In this document: one piece after another, positions 1 to 5,313 of the stretch
Layout of the letters: each line of letters begins with the position of its first letter
How positions within the stretch are numbered: the first letter of the stretch is position 1
Assembly (NCBI GenBank): GCA_040758475.1
Contig: JBFLVN010000251.1
Location: 1-5,319, forward strand
DNA length: 5,319 nucleotides
Direction: 5' to 3'
From: JBFLVN01 sp040758475
Lineage (GTDB): Bacteria > JAGRBM01
The notes under the pieces: generated by a model
Seen by the model: only the letters and a program-made list of their open reading frames with translations
Told to the model about the DNA's origin: nothing
Database searches by the model: none
Translations under genes and position numbers: made by a program

Positions 1-1
1 C

Positions 2-1327
2 GATGCCGCCGGGGACGCCGCCGGTTTCCAGGCCGCCCCCGCGGCGGGGGCCCTTTCCGGTGAAGCGCCTTCCCCCGCCGAAGTCCCGGAAGACGATCCC
101 TTCGCCGCCCTGGGTGAGCCTTCCCCTGCCGGCGAGGGTCCTCCAGCCGCCGCGGTCGAAGAACCGCAAGCGGCCGGGGAAGACGCTTTTTCGGCGCTGG
201 ATGAGGCCGCCCCACCGCCGCCTCCTCTCAACACCGCGCCGGTCCCGCTGGCCTCTTCGCCCCCCACGGAATACCTAGGGGATTCTTCCGAAGCCGGAGA
301 GCCCCAGGTCCCGGCGGCGGAAGCTCCCGCGGCACTGGAGGCCCCACCGGCCGAGGAAGAAGTCATCGACGCGGCCGACGAGTACCTTGATTCGGGCGCG
401 GCCGCGGAGACTCCCGAACCCGAAGGGATGATGGCGGAAGCCGAACGCATCGCCCGCGAAGTGGCGAGCGAACCCGCCCCCGAACCTCCGCCGCCACCCG
501 TGCAGGAACCGCCGCCCACCGAACCCACGATGGCGGTGCAGTACGCCCACGACGATGCCCAGTACCTGGAAGGCCTCTCCGACGAGGCGCCGCCCTCCGC
601 TCCAGCGGAAGAGCCCATCACGGATGCCGAGGACTACATGAAGGAATCGGCGGGGGCCCCTCCGGCTCCCGCCGCCGAGGAATCAAAGCCGCCTTCTCTT
701 GCCGCGGAGAGCCAGCCGGAGGCTGCCGCTTCCGAAGAAGTGTCCGTGCCGTTGGAGGCGGAAGAAGAAGAGAAAGCCGGGAGCGCGGAGGCTTCCGCGG
801 CTGCCGCCGAGGAACCGGTTCCCGCCGGCGAATCCACCCCGCTGCCGCCCGTATCCGTGCCCGCTAAGCCGGAAGCGCCCCGGGTTTCCGGCGAGAGTTT
901 CGTAGACATCACGGGAGACGACGACATCCGGCGGGCCCTCGAAGACGCGGGCGGGATCGTCATGACGCCCGTCGATCCGAGCGAAATGCCTGCCCGGCCT
1001 TCGGGTGCGCTCAAGCAACCGCCTCCCGCCGTGGCGGCCCCGAAACCGCCGCCGCCCGGCGAGGCTCCCAAAGCGCCGTCCGTCAAATGGGTTCCGTTTA
1101 CGAAAGAGAGTTCCGACGAGCTCAAGGCGGCCGCGAAGAAAGTGCCGGTTTCCGAACGTTCGGCCGATAAATTGGTTTTCAGCCTGAAATTGCAAGTGAA
1201 ATTTCCGCCGGACGGTTCGGAACTCCAGGGGCGCCTGTGCGTCTACCAGAAGCGTCCCGCCCTGCTGGTGGACGGGGAGACGGAACCTCGCGTCCTGACG
1301 AAAGAATGCTTTTTCTCTTATCTCTGA
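2..1327 (+). CDS. Ala/Pro/Glu-rich low-complexity protein, C-terminal part (5' end outside window)
   Basis: The frame is open from the first full codon at position 2 to the TGA at 1325-1327, giving 441 visible codons; the start lies upstream of the window. I do not recognise the family. Residues 1 to about 360 are mostly Ala, Pro and Glu with few hydrophobic residues, so they are probably disordered. Short degenerate repeats lie inside this part: an F-x-A-L-x-E motif encoded at 89-118 (EDDPFAALGE) and again at 179-205 (EDAFSALDE), and a D-A-x-x-Y-(L/M) motif with its Tyr codon at 383, 563 and 635. From about residue 362 the composition becomes normal (KLVFSLKLQVKFPPDG and onwards), suggesting an ~80-residue folded C-terminal domain with beta character. 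There is no visible membrane segment or catalytic motif. Third codon positions are strongly G/C in this frame, which argues against the long overlapping minus-strand frames. The next gene begins 15 nt after the stop, so the pair is probably one transcript. A scaffold or interaction protein is only a guess. Confidence 0.8.
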   Translation, partial: DAAGDAAGFQAAPAAGALSGEAPSPAEVPEDDPFAALGEPSPAGEGPPAAAVEEPQAAGEDAFSALDEAAPPPPPLNTAPVPLASSPPTEYLGDSSEAGEPQVPAAEAPAALEAPPAEEEVIDAADEYLDSGAAAETPEPEGMMAEAERIAREVASEPAPEPPPPPVQEPPPTEPTMAVQYAHDDAQYLEGLSDEAPPSAPAEEPITDAEDYMKESAGAPPAPAAEESKPPSLAAESQPEAAASEEVSVPLEAEEEEKAGSAEASAAAAEEPVPAGESTPLPPVSVPAKPEAPRVSGESFVDITGDDDIRRALEDAGGIVMTPVDPSEMPARPSGALKQPPPAVAAPKPPPPGEAPKAPSVKWVPFTKESSDELKAAAKKVPVSERSADKLVFSLKLQVKFPPDGSELQGRLCVYQKRPALLVDGETEPRVLTKECFFSYL

Positions 1328-1342
1328 GCACCCGCTTTCAAG

Positions 1343-1936
1343 ATGATTACCAGTAGATTTCCCGTCGCTCTTCTGTGCGCGGTGCTCGCCGCTGTGCCGG
1401 CTGGCCCGGCGCTTTCCGCCGACGCTCCGTCCAAACCCCCGGCGGCGCAGAAGGCCATCCGGGAATCGGCCCGGTTCCTGGAGGCGGTGGAACCGCTCGT
1501 CCGGGCCTACGCCCAGAACGCCCGCCAGTATTCGAGCGATCCGGGTCCGGGCTCCTCGTGGTACGGCCGGAAACTCGAACTGGACCTCTCAAAACTTCCG
1601 CAACCCCAGTCGGCCGAGGACAAGGAACTCCACCGGGTTTTCGGCGAATTGCTCCGCTACCGGGAATCCTTCTTCAACTCCCACCGGCTCGCTTTCGAAG
1701 AGGGCGAACGCCTGATGACGGAAGAGAACCGCTCCAATCCCGCCGTCCGTTTCGGGCTCATCGGCCTCGGAGCCACGCTCGGCCAGTCCTACAAGCGTTG
1801 GCGGGAATACCACGGCTACCTCGTGCCCATCGCGGAGAAGCGCTTCGGGCTGCTCCTCCCCCGCCTTCCATTTCCGCCGTACCTGGCGAAAATCCAGGCC
1901 TACACGAAGGAACCCGCGCCCGCGGGGGAAAAGTAG
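1343..1936 (+). CDS. Exported protein of unknown function with Sec signal peptide
   Basis: This encodes a 197-aa protein starting at ATG 1343 and ending at TAG 1934-1936. The N-terminus is a typical Sec signal: Arg at residue 5, a hydrophobic core VALLCAVLAAVPAGPAL (8-24) and a probable signal peptidase I site near residues 25-26 (PALSA/DAP). Cys12 is not in a lipobox, because it is preceded by LL rather than a small residue, so a lipoprotein is unlikely. The mature part, about 170 residues, looks soluble and mainly helical, with many Arg, Glu and aromatic residues (ELLRYRESFFNSHRLAFEEG at about 106-125) and a Gly-rich stretch FGLIGLGATLGQS near 141-153. The tail is Pro/Ala-rich. It probably acts in the periplasm or at the envelope. 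I see no enzyme motif and do not recognise the family. Only 15 nt separate it from the preceding stop and the Shine-Dalgarno sequence is poor, which is consistent with translation coupled to the upstream gene. Confidence 0.8.
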   Translation: MITSRFPVALLCAVLAAVPAGPALSADAPSKPPAAQKAIRESARFLEAVEPLVRAYAQNARQYSSDPGPGSSWYGRKLELDLSKLPQPQSAEDKELHRVFGELLRYRESFFNSHRLAFEEGERLMTEENRSNPAVRFGLIGLGATLGQSYKRWREYHGYLVPIAEKRFGLLLPRLPFPPYLAKIQAYTKEPAPAGEK

Positions 1937-1969
1937 AAAAATGGCGGGGAGAACGCTTGATAGGCATTG

Positions 1970-1983
1970 GCATTAATTAATGC
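1970..1983. promoter_or_regulatory. Perfect 14-bp palindrome, candidate operator of the nuclease cassette
   Basis: GCATTAATTAATGC is identical to its own reverse complement. It sits in the 63-nt gap before the cassette, 16 nt upstream of the preferred ATG at 2000. It overlaps a tandem GGCATT-GGCATT (1963-1974). Promoter-like elements surround it: TTGATA at 1957-1962, TTGGCA at 1967-1972, and TGCTATTCT at 1981-1989 resembling an extended -10. The spacings are not ideal, so no single promoter can be assigned. A dyad overlapping the promoter is common in autoregulated two-gene modules; that role here is inference. Confidence 0.4.
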
Positions 1984-1999
1984 TATTCTAAAAACCAAT

Positions 2000-2416
2000 A
2001 TGCGTTTCTTCGTAACACATCCCCCCGATACACGCGCTCTTTTGATCGTGGAAACTCTCCCAGGGATTGACAGTGTGAAGAAAAGCCGTTTCAAAGAATT
2101 GCTTTATGGACGAGGGTGTTCTCACGGTCTTCTGATCGACGAGCAACAAGCGGTTCTTTTTGAGGAAACGTTTGATCGGCCCGGCCCTGAGTCCATCGTC
2201 GAGGTGCGAAAATTTAAGACCAGAGATCTTTTAGCCAGAGTCGATCCATCCAGTTTCCCTGTATTGGAACAGCGAGTTGCCCAGTGGCTCAACTCCTTGG
2301 CGGCCTATTGGCCGGACGCTCTTTCGGATGAAACGGCTCCCGGTCTGCTCTCTGACATCGTTCCCGTATTGGCTGGCGCCGACGTTCGCGCCGTGTATCC
2401 AGCGCCGGTTCTTTGA
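2000..2416 (+). CDS. Uncharacterised 138-aa partner of PIN nuclease, possible PD-(D/E)XK-like fold
   Basis: I prefer ATG 2000 (MRFFVTHPPD). A TTG at 1967 would add 11 residues but lies across the palindrome, and an in-frame TAG at 1961 blocks anything longer. The frame ends at TGA 2414-2416. The pattern LLIVETLPG (residues 14-22), then KELLYGRGCSHGLLIDEQQ (32-50), AVLFEETF (51-58) and PESIVEVRKFKTRDLL (63-78) resembles the second half of restriction-endonuclease-like domains, where a strand with (V/I)-E-x-K is followed by a helix and 'GLL(V/T)..' strands. Here the Lys position after Glu18 is not Lys, and there is little room upstream for the first catalytic Asp, so it may be inactive, truncated or a different fold. 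No helix-turn-helix, AbrB or other usual antitoxin DNA-binding motif is visible. No Shine-Dalgarno precedes the ATG. GC content is much lower than in the upstream genes. The PIN gene follows 7 nt later, so co-expression is likely. The family resemblance is from memory of sequence patterns and is weak. Confidence 0.65.
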   Translation: MRFFVTHPPDTRALLIVETLPGIDSVKKSRFKELLYGRGCSHGLLIDEQQAVLFEETFDRPGPESIVEVRKFKTRDLLARVDPSSFPVLEQRVAQWLNSLAAYWPDALSDETAPGLLSDIVPVLAGADVRAVYPAPVL

Positions 2417-2423
2417 GCGGTCC

Positions 2424-3023
2424 GTGGCTGACAAGCACGTATTCGTAGAGACGAATTTTCTCGTCGATATTTTGCGGCCCGTGCCCGGTCCCGACGCGGA
2501 ATCCCTTTATGGCCGGCATAAGAGCCGCGGTCTTGTTCTCCATGTCCCCTGGTGTTGCGCTAGTGAGGCGTTACGAACCCTTCAGCGGATCATTGACGAA
2601 GACCTGGGTTTTGACGACAAACTGATGCGTTTTGTCGTGGCAGAGTATAAGAAAGACCCGGAGAATTTCGATAAGGCGCCCTTTGACAAGTTGCGCCAGC
2701 AGTTGAAGGACGCCAAGACAGAGGCGCTGAAGTCGCTTCCACGCCGTCTTGATCAAGTAATGGCTTCCGTTGAATTGATAGAGCCTTCGAGGGCGGCTGT
2801 CGACCGCGTGATAGGCCTTTTCAAGATCAAGTCCTTGAAGCCTTGGGACGAAATGGTCGCAGGATGCGTGCTGGCCCGCATGACTGAAATCAGGGCGAAG
2901 GACGCCACGGCACAACTCTATTTTTGCAGCCTAGACAAAGGTTATGAGTCTGGTAGTGATGGGTGGAAGGCTCAATTCGCCGCTCTCAAGTGCATTATCC
3001 AATCTGATTTTGACGTTCCATGA
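2424..3023 (+). CDS. PIN-domain ribonuclease, probable toxin or defence effector
   Basis: This is a 199-aa protein starting at GTG 2424, 7 nt after the preceding stop. An in-frame ATG at 2277 would add 49 residues lying wholly inside the upstream gene, so I reject it. The PIN-domain acidic positions can be followed in order: strand 1 HVFVETNFLVDIL (5-17) with Glu9 where Asp is usual, plus Asn11; Glu48 in CASEALRTLQR; Asp142 in LKPWDEMVAGCVLA (138-151), the usual D-x-(L/M)-(I/V)-A element; and Asp171 in LYFCSLDKGY (165-174). With all four present, metal-dependent RNA cleavage is likely. It is longer than typical VapC-like proteins of about 130-140 aa. The extra length lies between Glu48 and Asp142, where a charged, probably helical segment (about 75-112) is inserted. 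It ends 45 nt before the convergent trmL stop. Base composition matches its partner gene and not the surrounding genes, which suggests transfer. The target RNA or DNA cannot be told from sequence. Confidence 0.82.
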   Translation: MADKHVFVETNFLVDILRPVPGPDAESLYGRHKSRGLVLHVPWCCASEALRTLQRIIDEDLGFDDKLMRFVVAEYKKDPENFDKAPFDKLRQQLKDAKTEALKSLPRRLDQVMASVELIEPSRAAVDRVIGLFKIKSLKPWDEMVAGCVLARMTEIRAKDATAQLYFCSLDKGYESGSDGWKAQFAALKCIIQSDFDVP

Positions 3024-3028
3024 TCGAT

Positions 3029-3058
3029 CCCGCGTAAGAAAAGCGCCGGGTTTGATTT
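3029..3058 (+). terminator. Candidate intrinsic terminator of the nuclease cassette
   Basis: Six bases after the PIN gene stop, CCCGCG (3029-3034) can pair with CGC-c-GGG (3044-3050), with one bulged C at 3047 and a T-G wobble extending the stem. The loop is AAGAAAA, and TTTGATTT follows. The stem is short and the T tract is interrupted, so termination may be partial. The other orientation has no T tract, so it serves the plus strand rather than trmL. Confidence 0.4.
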
Positions 3059-3068
3059 CTGGAAGGGG

Positions 3069-3542
3069 TTACTCCCCCGTCTGCCGGATGGCTTCGTAGA
3101 GAGCCACGGACACGGCGTTCGAGAGATTTAAACTCCGTACGTTCGGATTGAAGATCGGAATTTTGAGCGAGGTATCCGGAAAGCGGGATACGAAATCCGC
3201 CGGGAGGCCCGTCGTCTCCCGTCCGAAGACGAGAAAATCCCCTTCCTTGAACCGGGCTTCCGTGTAAAGACGGCTCGCTTTTTTCGAGAACAAATAGAGC
3301 GAACTAGCCGGATGTTCGCTCCGGGCAAATTCGAGAAATTCTTCAATTCCCTTGTGTTCGACCAGCTTGATCCAGGGCCAGTAATCGAGGCCCGCGCGCT
3401 TGACCCGCGCCTCGGTGATCTGGAACCCGAGGGGATGGACGAGGTGGAGGACCGAGTCCGTCGCCGCCGCGAGCCGTCCTACGTTCCCCGTGTTCTGGGG
3501 GATGAGGGGATTTACCAGGACGATGTGGAAGCGGACCGGCAT
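3069..3542 (-). CDS. trmL: tRNA (cytidine(34)-2'-O)-methyltransferase TrmL
   Basis: This encodes a 157-residue SPOUT-class methyltransferase, matching the usual TrmL length. Family knowledge: TrmL uses S-adenosylmethionine to 2'-O-methylate the wobble base 34 ribose of tRNA-Leu isoacceptors as a trefoil-knotted dimer in the cytoplasm. All landmarks are visible: motif 1 HIVLVNPLIPQNTGNVGRLA (6-25), the RAGLDYW segment (49-55), motif 2 FGRETTGLP (106-114) with the conserved Glu109, and the knot motif 3 IPIFNPNVRSLNLSNAVSVA (128-147) followed by LYEAIRQTG. I chose ATG 3542 because the protein then begins MPVRFHIVLVNP, a few residues before motif 1. A longer frame from 3590 would add 16 residues encoded partly by an intergenic repeat. 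No clear Shine-Dalgarno is seen. It is convergent with the PIN gene and downstream of the acyl-CoA synthetase gene on the same strand, 122 nt away, with the repeat in between. Its composition is like the rest of the chromosome. Confidence 0.95.
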   Translation of the reverse strand: MPVRFHIVLVNPLIPQNTGNVGRLAAATDSVLHLVHPLGFQITEARVKRAGLDYWPWIKLVEHKGIEEFLEFARSEHPASSLYLFSKKASRLYTEARFKEGDFLVFGRETTGLPADFVSRFPDTSLKIPIFNPNVRSLNLSNAVSVALYEAIRQTGE

Positions 3543-3574
3543 GGCTATGGGATTCTTGCCAGAGGGAGAAAGGT

Positions 3575-3664
3575 AACCACGGATGCACACAGATGAACAC
3601 AGATGGAAAAGGAGAATGTTTTTCGATCTTTTTTATCCGTGTGTATCTGTGTGTATCTGTGGTT
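3575..3664. repeat. Imperfect 30-bp inverted repeat with 10-bp internal periodicity (ACACAGAT family)
   Basis: The left arm 3575-3604 (AACCACGGATGCACACAGAT, then GAACACAGAT) and the reverse complement of the right arm 3635-3664 agree at 25 of 30 positions, with a 30-nt A/T-rich centre. Each arm is built of roughly 10-bp units: CCACGGATGC, ACACAGATGA, ACACAGATGG on the left, and two GTGTATCTGT units on the right. I recall very similar 'accacagat..acacagat' intergenic repeats from many environmental genomes; that is memory and was not searched. The right arm ends exactly where the stop codon of the acyl-CoA synthetase gene begins. A transcript reading from that gene towards trmL could fold into a long hairpin, which may stabilise or separate the two messages. 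No transposase or target duplication is visible. Confidence 0.8.
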
Positions 3665-5227
3665 TCAAACTCTTTTCCGTTTCTCCGCCTCTTCCGCGAG
3701 AAGGACTTTCTTGGCCACCTTGTCGAGGGTCGAGCGGGGGAGTTCCTGCCGGAACTCGACGGCCCGGGGAACCTTGAAGCTCGCGAGCCGCTCCTTGCAC
3801 CAGGCGATGATTTCTTCCGGCGTCGCCGTCTTCCCTTCCCGGCAGAGGGCGAAGACCTTGGGCACTTCCCCCAGCATCGCATCGGGGATGGCGATGGCCG
3901 CCGCTTCGTAGACGGCCGGGTGGGATTGGACGACCCGCTCGATCTCGCTCGCCGCCACGTTCTCGCCGCCCACTTTGAGCATGTCCTTGCCCCGGTTCAC
4001 GTAGGTGACGTAGCCGCGCTCGTCGACGGAAACGTTGTCACCGGTCTTGAGCCAGCCGTCGGGGGAGATGGTCTCCCGGGTGGCTTCTTCGTTCTTGAGG
4101 TAACCCTTCATCAGGGAAACGCCAGGGACGCCCCAGATTTCGAGGGCGCCCACTTCGCCGGGGCCGCAGGGACTTCCATCTTCCCGAAGGACGCGGGCCC
4201 GGTAGCCGGGGTTTACGAACCCGATGGCGCCCGGTTTGCCTGCGTCCTGAAGACTCGTCGCCAGAGGCACGGTGAGGGTCTCGGTCATGCCGAACCAGCC
4301 GATGGTTTTGACGCCGTAGCGTTTTTCGAAATCCGGCGTCTTGGCCCCGCACCCCACGAGCCGGAGATTGTGGGATTTTTCCTTCGGGTGGGGCGGCTCG
4401 GAGAGGAGCATGCGGATCATGCTCGTCACGAGGCTCGCCACCGTGGGCTTGTGCTCGGCGCACACGTCCCAGTAGCGCCGCTTGGAGAAGCGTTCCATGA
4501 GGATCATGTCCGCGCCCGCGGCGAGGGCGGGGAGGGTGGAATAAGTCTGGGCGTTGATGTGGAAGAACGGGGCGCAGACGATGTGGCGGTCCTCTTCCCG
4601 CAGGGCCGTCGTCCGGCACATGACCTCGGAGGCCCACACGTAATTCCCGTGGGTGATCATCACCCCTTTGGGGCGGCTCGTCGTTCCCGACGTATAGAGG
4701 ATGGCGCAGGTGTCGAGGGGATCGATCGCGGGGGCTTTGAAATCCGCCGGATCGCTTTCGAGCAGCTTGGAGAAGGGCGTCCGCTTCCCGGCGTTTTCTC
4801 CCGCGAGGATCACTTCCCGGATCGCCGGGCATTTTCCGAGGATCGGCTCCACCGCTTCCAGGTGTTCCGTGTGCGAGATCAGGCATTTGGCTTCGGAGTG
4901 AGTGAGGAAATACTCCATCTCGTCCGGGGCGCTTTTCAAGTTCGTCGCCACCATGACGGCCCCGGCCTTGGCGATGCCGAGCCACGCGAAGAGGAACTCG
5001 GGAACATTGGGCATGTGGAGGACGACCGTCTCGCCTTTTTTGATCCCGGTTTTCTGGAGATAGGCGGCTACCCGCGAGGCGTGGGCGTCCACTTCGGCGT
5101 AGGTGTACTTCGCCCGGGTTTTCATCTCCCGGTCTACGAAGGTGAGAAATGTTTTCGAGGGCCGGCCGGCCATGCGGGCTGCGAGCAAGTCGGGAAGCGT
5201 GCGCCGGGCGGTAGGGTCGAGGATCAT
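3665..5227 (-). CDS. AMP-forming acyl-CoA synthetase / CoA ligase (CaiC-like)
   Basis: This encodes a 520-aa enzyme of the ANL adenylating superfamily. It activates a carboxylic acid with ATP to an acyl-adenylate and transfers the acyl group to CoA, and is likely cytoplasmic. Visible motifs, numbered from ATG 5227: the ATP P-loop YTSGTTSRPKG (178-188), the adenine/acyl site GWFGMTET (310-317), DGWLKTGD (390-397), the hinge region NRGKDMLKVGGENV (411-424), and the C-terminal LPRSTLDKVAKKVL (496-509) with the adenylation Lys503. In that last motif the usual Gly before Lys is Asp502. The overall pattern recalls carnitine/crotonobetaine-CoA ligases and other medium acid ligases; the substrate cannot be assigned. 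An upstream in-frame GTG at 5266 would add 13 residues. I prefer the ATG because homologues normally begin about eight residues before the 'TLPDLLAARM' helix and because a palindrome lies at 5253-5264; neither start has a good Shine-Dalgarno. The stop TGA touches the inverted repeat. A 558-codon plus-strand frame opposite this gene is a GC shadow. Confidence 0.93.
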   Translation of the reverse strand: MILDPTARRTLPDLLAARMAGRPSKTFLTFVDREMKTRAKYTYAEVDAHASRVAAYLQKTGIKKGETVVLHMPNVPEFLFAWLGIAKAGAVMVATNLKSAPDEMEYFLTHSEAKCLISHTEHLEAVEPILGKCPAIREVILAGENAGKRTPFSKLLESDPADFKAPAIDPLDTCAILYTSGTTSRPKGVMITHGNYVWASEVMCRTTALREEDRHIVCAPFFHINAQTYSTLPALAAGADMILMERFSKRRYWDVCAEHKPTVASLVTSMIRMLLSEPPHPKEKSHNLRLVGCGAKTPDFEKRYGVKTIGWFGMTETLTVPLATSLQDAGKPGAIGFVNPGYRARVLREDGSPCGPGEVGALEIWGVPGVSLMKGYLKNEEATRETISPDGWLKTGDNVSVDERGYVTYVNRGKDMLKVGGENVAASEIERVVQSHPAVYEAAAIAIPDAMLGEVPKVFALCREGKTATPEEIIAWCKERLASFKVPRAVEFRQELPRSTLDKVAKKVLLAEEAEKRKRV

Positions 5228-5252
5228 GGGGTGGTTAGATGGAATCACGTGG

Positions 5253-5264
5253 GGAAAATTTTCC
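5253..5264. promoter_or_regulatory. 12-bp palindrome GGAAAATTTTCC upstream of the acyl-CoA synthetase ATG
   Basis: GGAAAATTTTCC is a perfect dyad with an eight-base A/T core in GC-rich surroundings. It lies 25 nt upstream of the preferred ATG at 5227. If translation began at the GTG 5266 instead, the dyad would fall in the first codons, so it weakly favours the ATG. It could be an operator, but no recognisable promoter hexamers could be paired with it. Confidence 0.3.
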
Positions 5265-5290
5265 ACTAGGGCGACAGAGGCGGATACGGG

Positions 5291-5313
5291 CCCTCTCCCC
5301 CGGCCCCTCCCCC
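5291..5313 (-). other. G-quadruplex-type motif upstream of the acyl-CoA synthetase gene
   Basis: Read on the minus strand, the sequence has four G runs of 5, 4, 5 and 3, separated by A, CC and AGA. This satisfies the usual four-run G3+ short-loop rule. It is on the non-template strand, about 64-86 nt upstream of ATG 5227. The plus-strand form CCCTCTCCCCC/GGCCCCTCCCCC also resembles C-rich dispersed intergenic repeats. The window ends six bases later, so its full extent is unknown. Confidence 0.45.

Noticed and set aside
634..1195. Two overlapping minus-strand open frames (163 and 170 codons) opposite the Ala/Pro/Glu-rich protein
   Set aside because: Their compositions (Ser/Gly/Ala-rich and Arg/Gly-rich) are those expected of antisense frames to GCC/GCG/CCG/GAA-rich coding sequence; the plus frame runs through the whole region and has the expected G/C third-position bias.
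1375..1980. 201-codon frame overlapping the exported protein gene in another plus frame
   Set aside because: Arg/Pro/Gly-rich translation without a signal or motif; the competing frame has a clear signal peptide and normal composition.
2277..2423. Longer PIN protein starting at ATG 2277
   Set aside because: It would overlap about 140 nt of the partner gene, and the added residues do not look like a real domain; GTG 2424 places the first PIN strand at residue 5.
3543..3590. N-terminal 16-codon extension of TrmL from ATG 3590
   Set aside because: The extension is partly a translation of the inverted repeat, and TrmL proteins begin just before the IVL..P..P.NTGN motif, which fits ATG 3542.
3575..3664. 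Possible CRISPR array, because of the regular ~10-bp repeats
   Set aside because: Units are only 10 bp with no unique spacers, and the arrangement is inverted; no cas gene is nearby.
3593..5269. 558-codon open frame on the plus strand opposite the acyl-CoA synthetase gene
   Set aside because: The translation is rich in His, Arg, Gly and Asp with no motif, and the minus strand holds a full set of ANL ligase motifs; this is a frame kept open by high GC.
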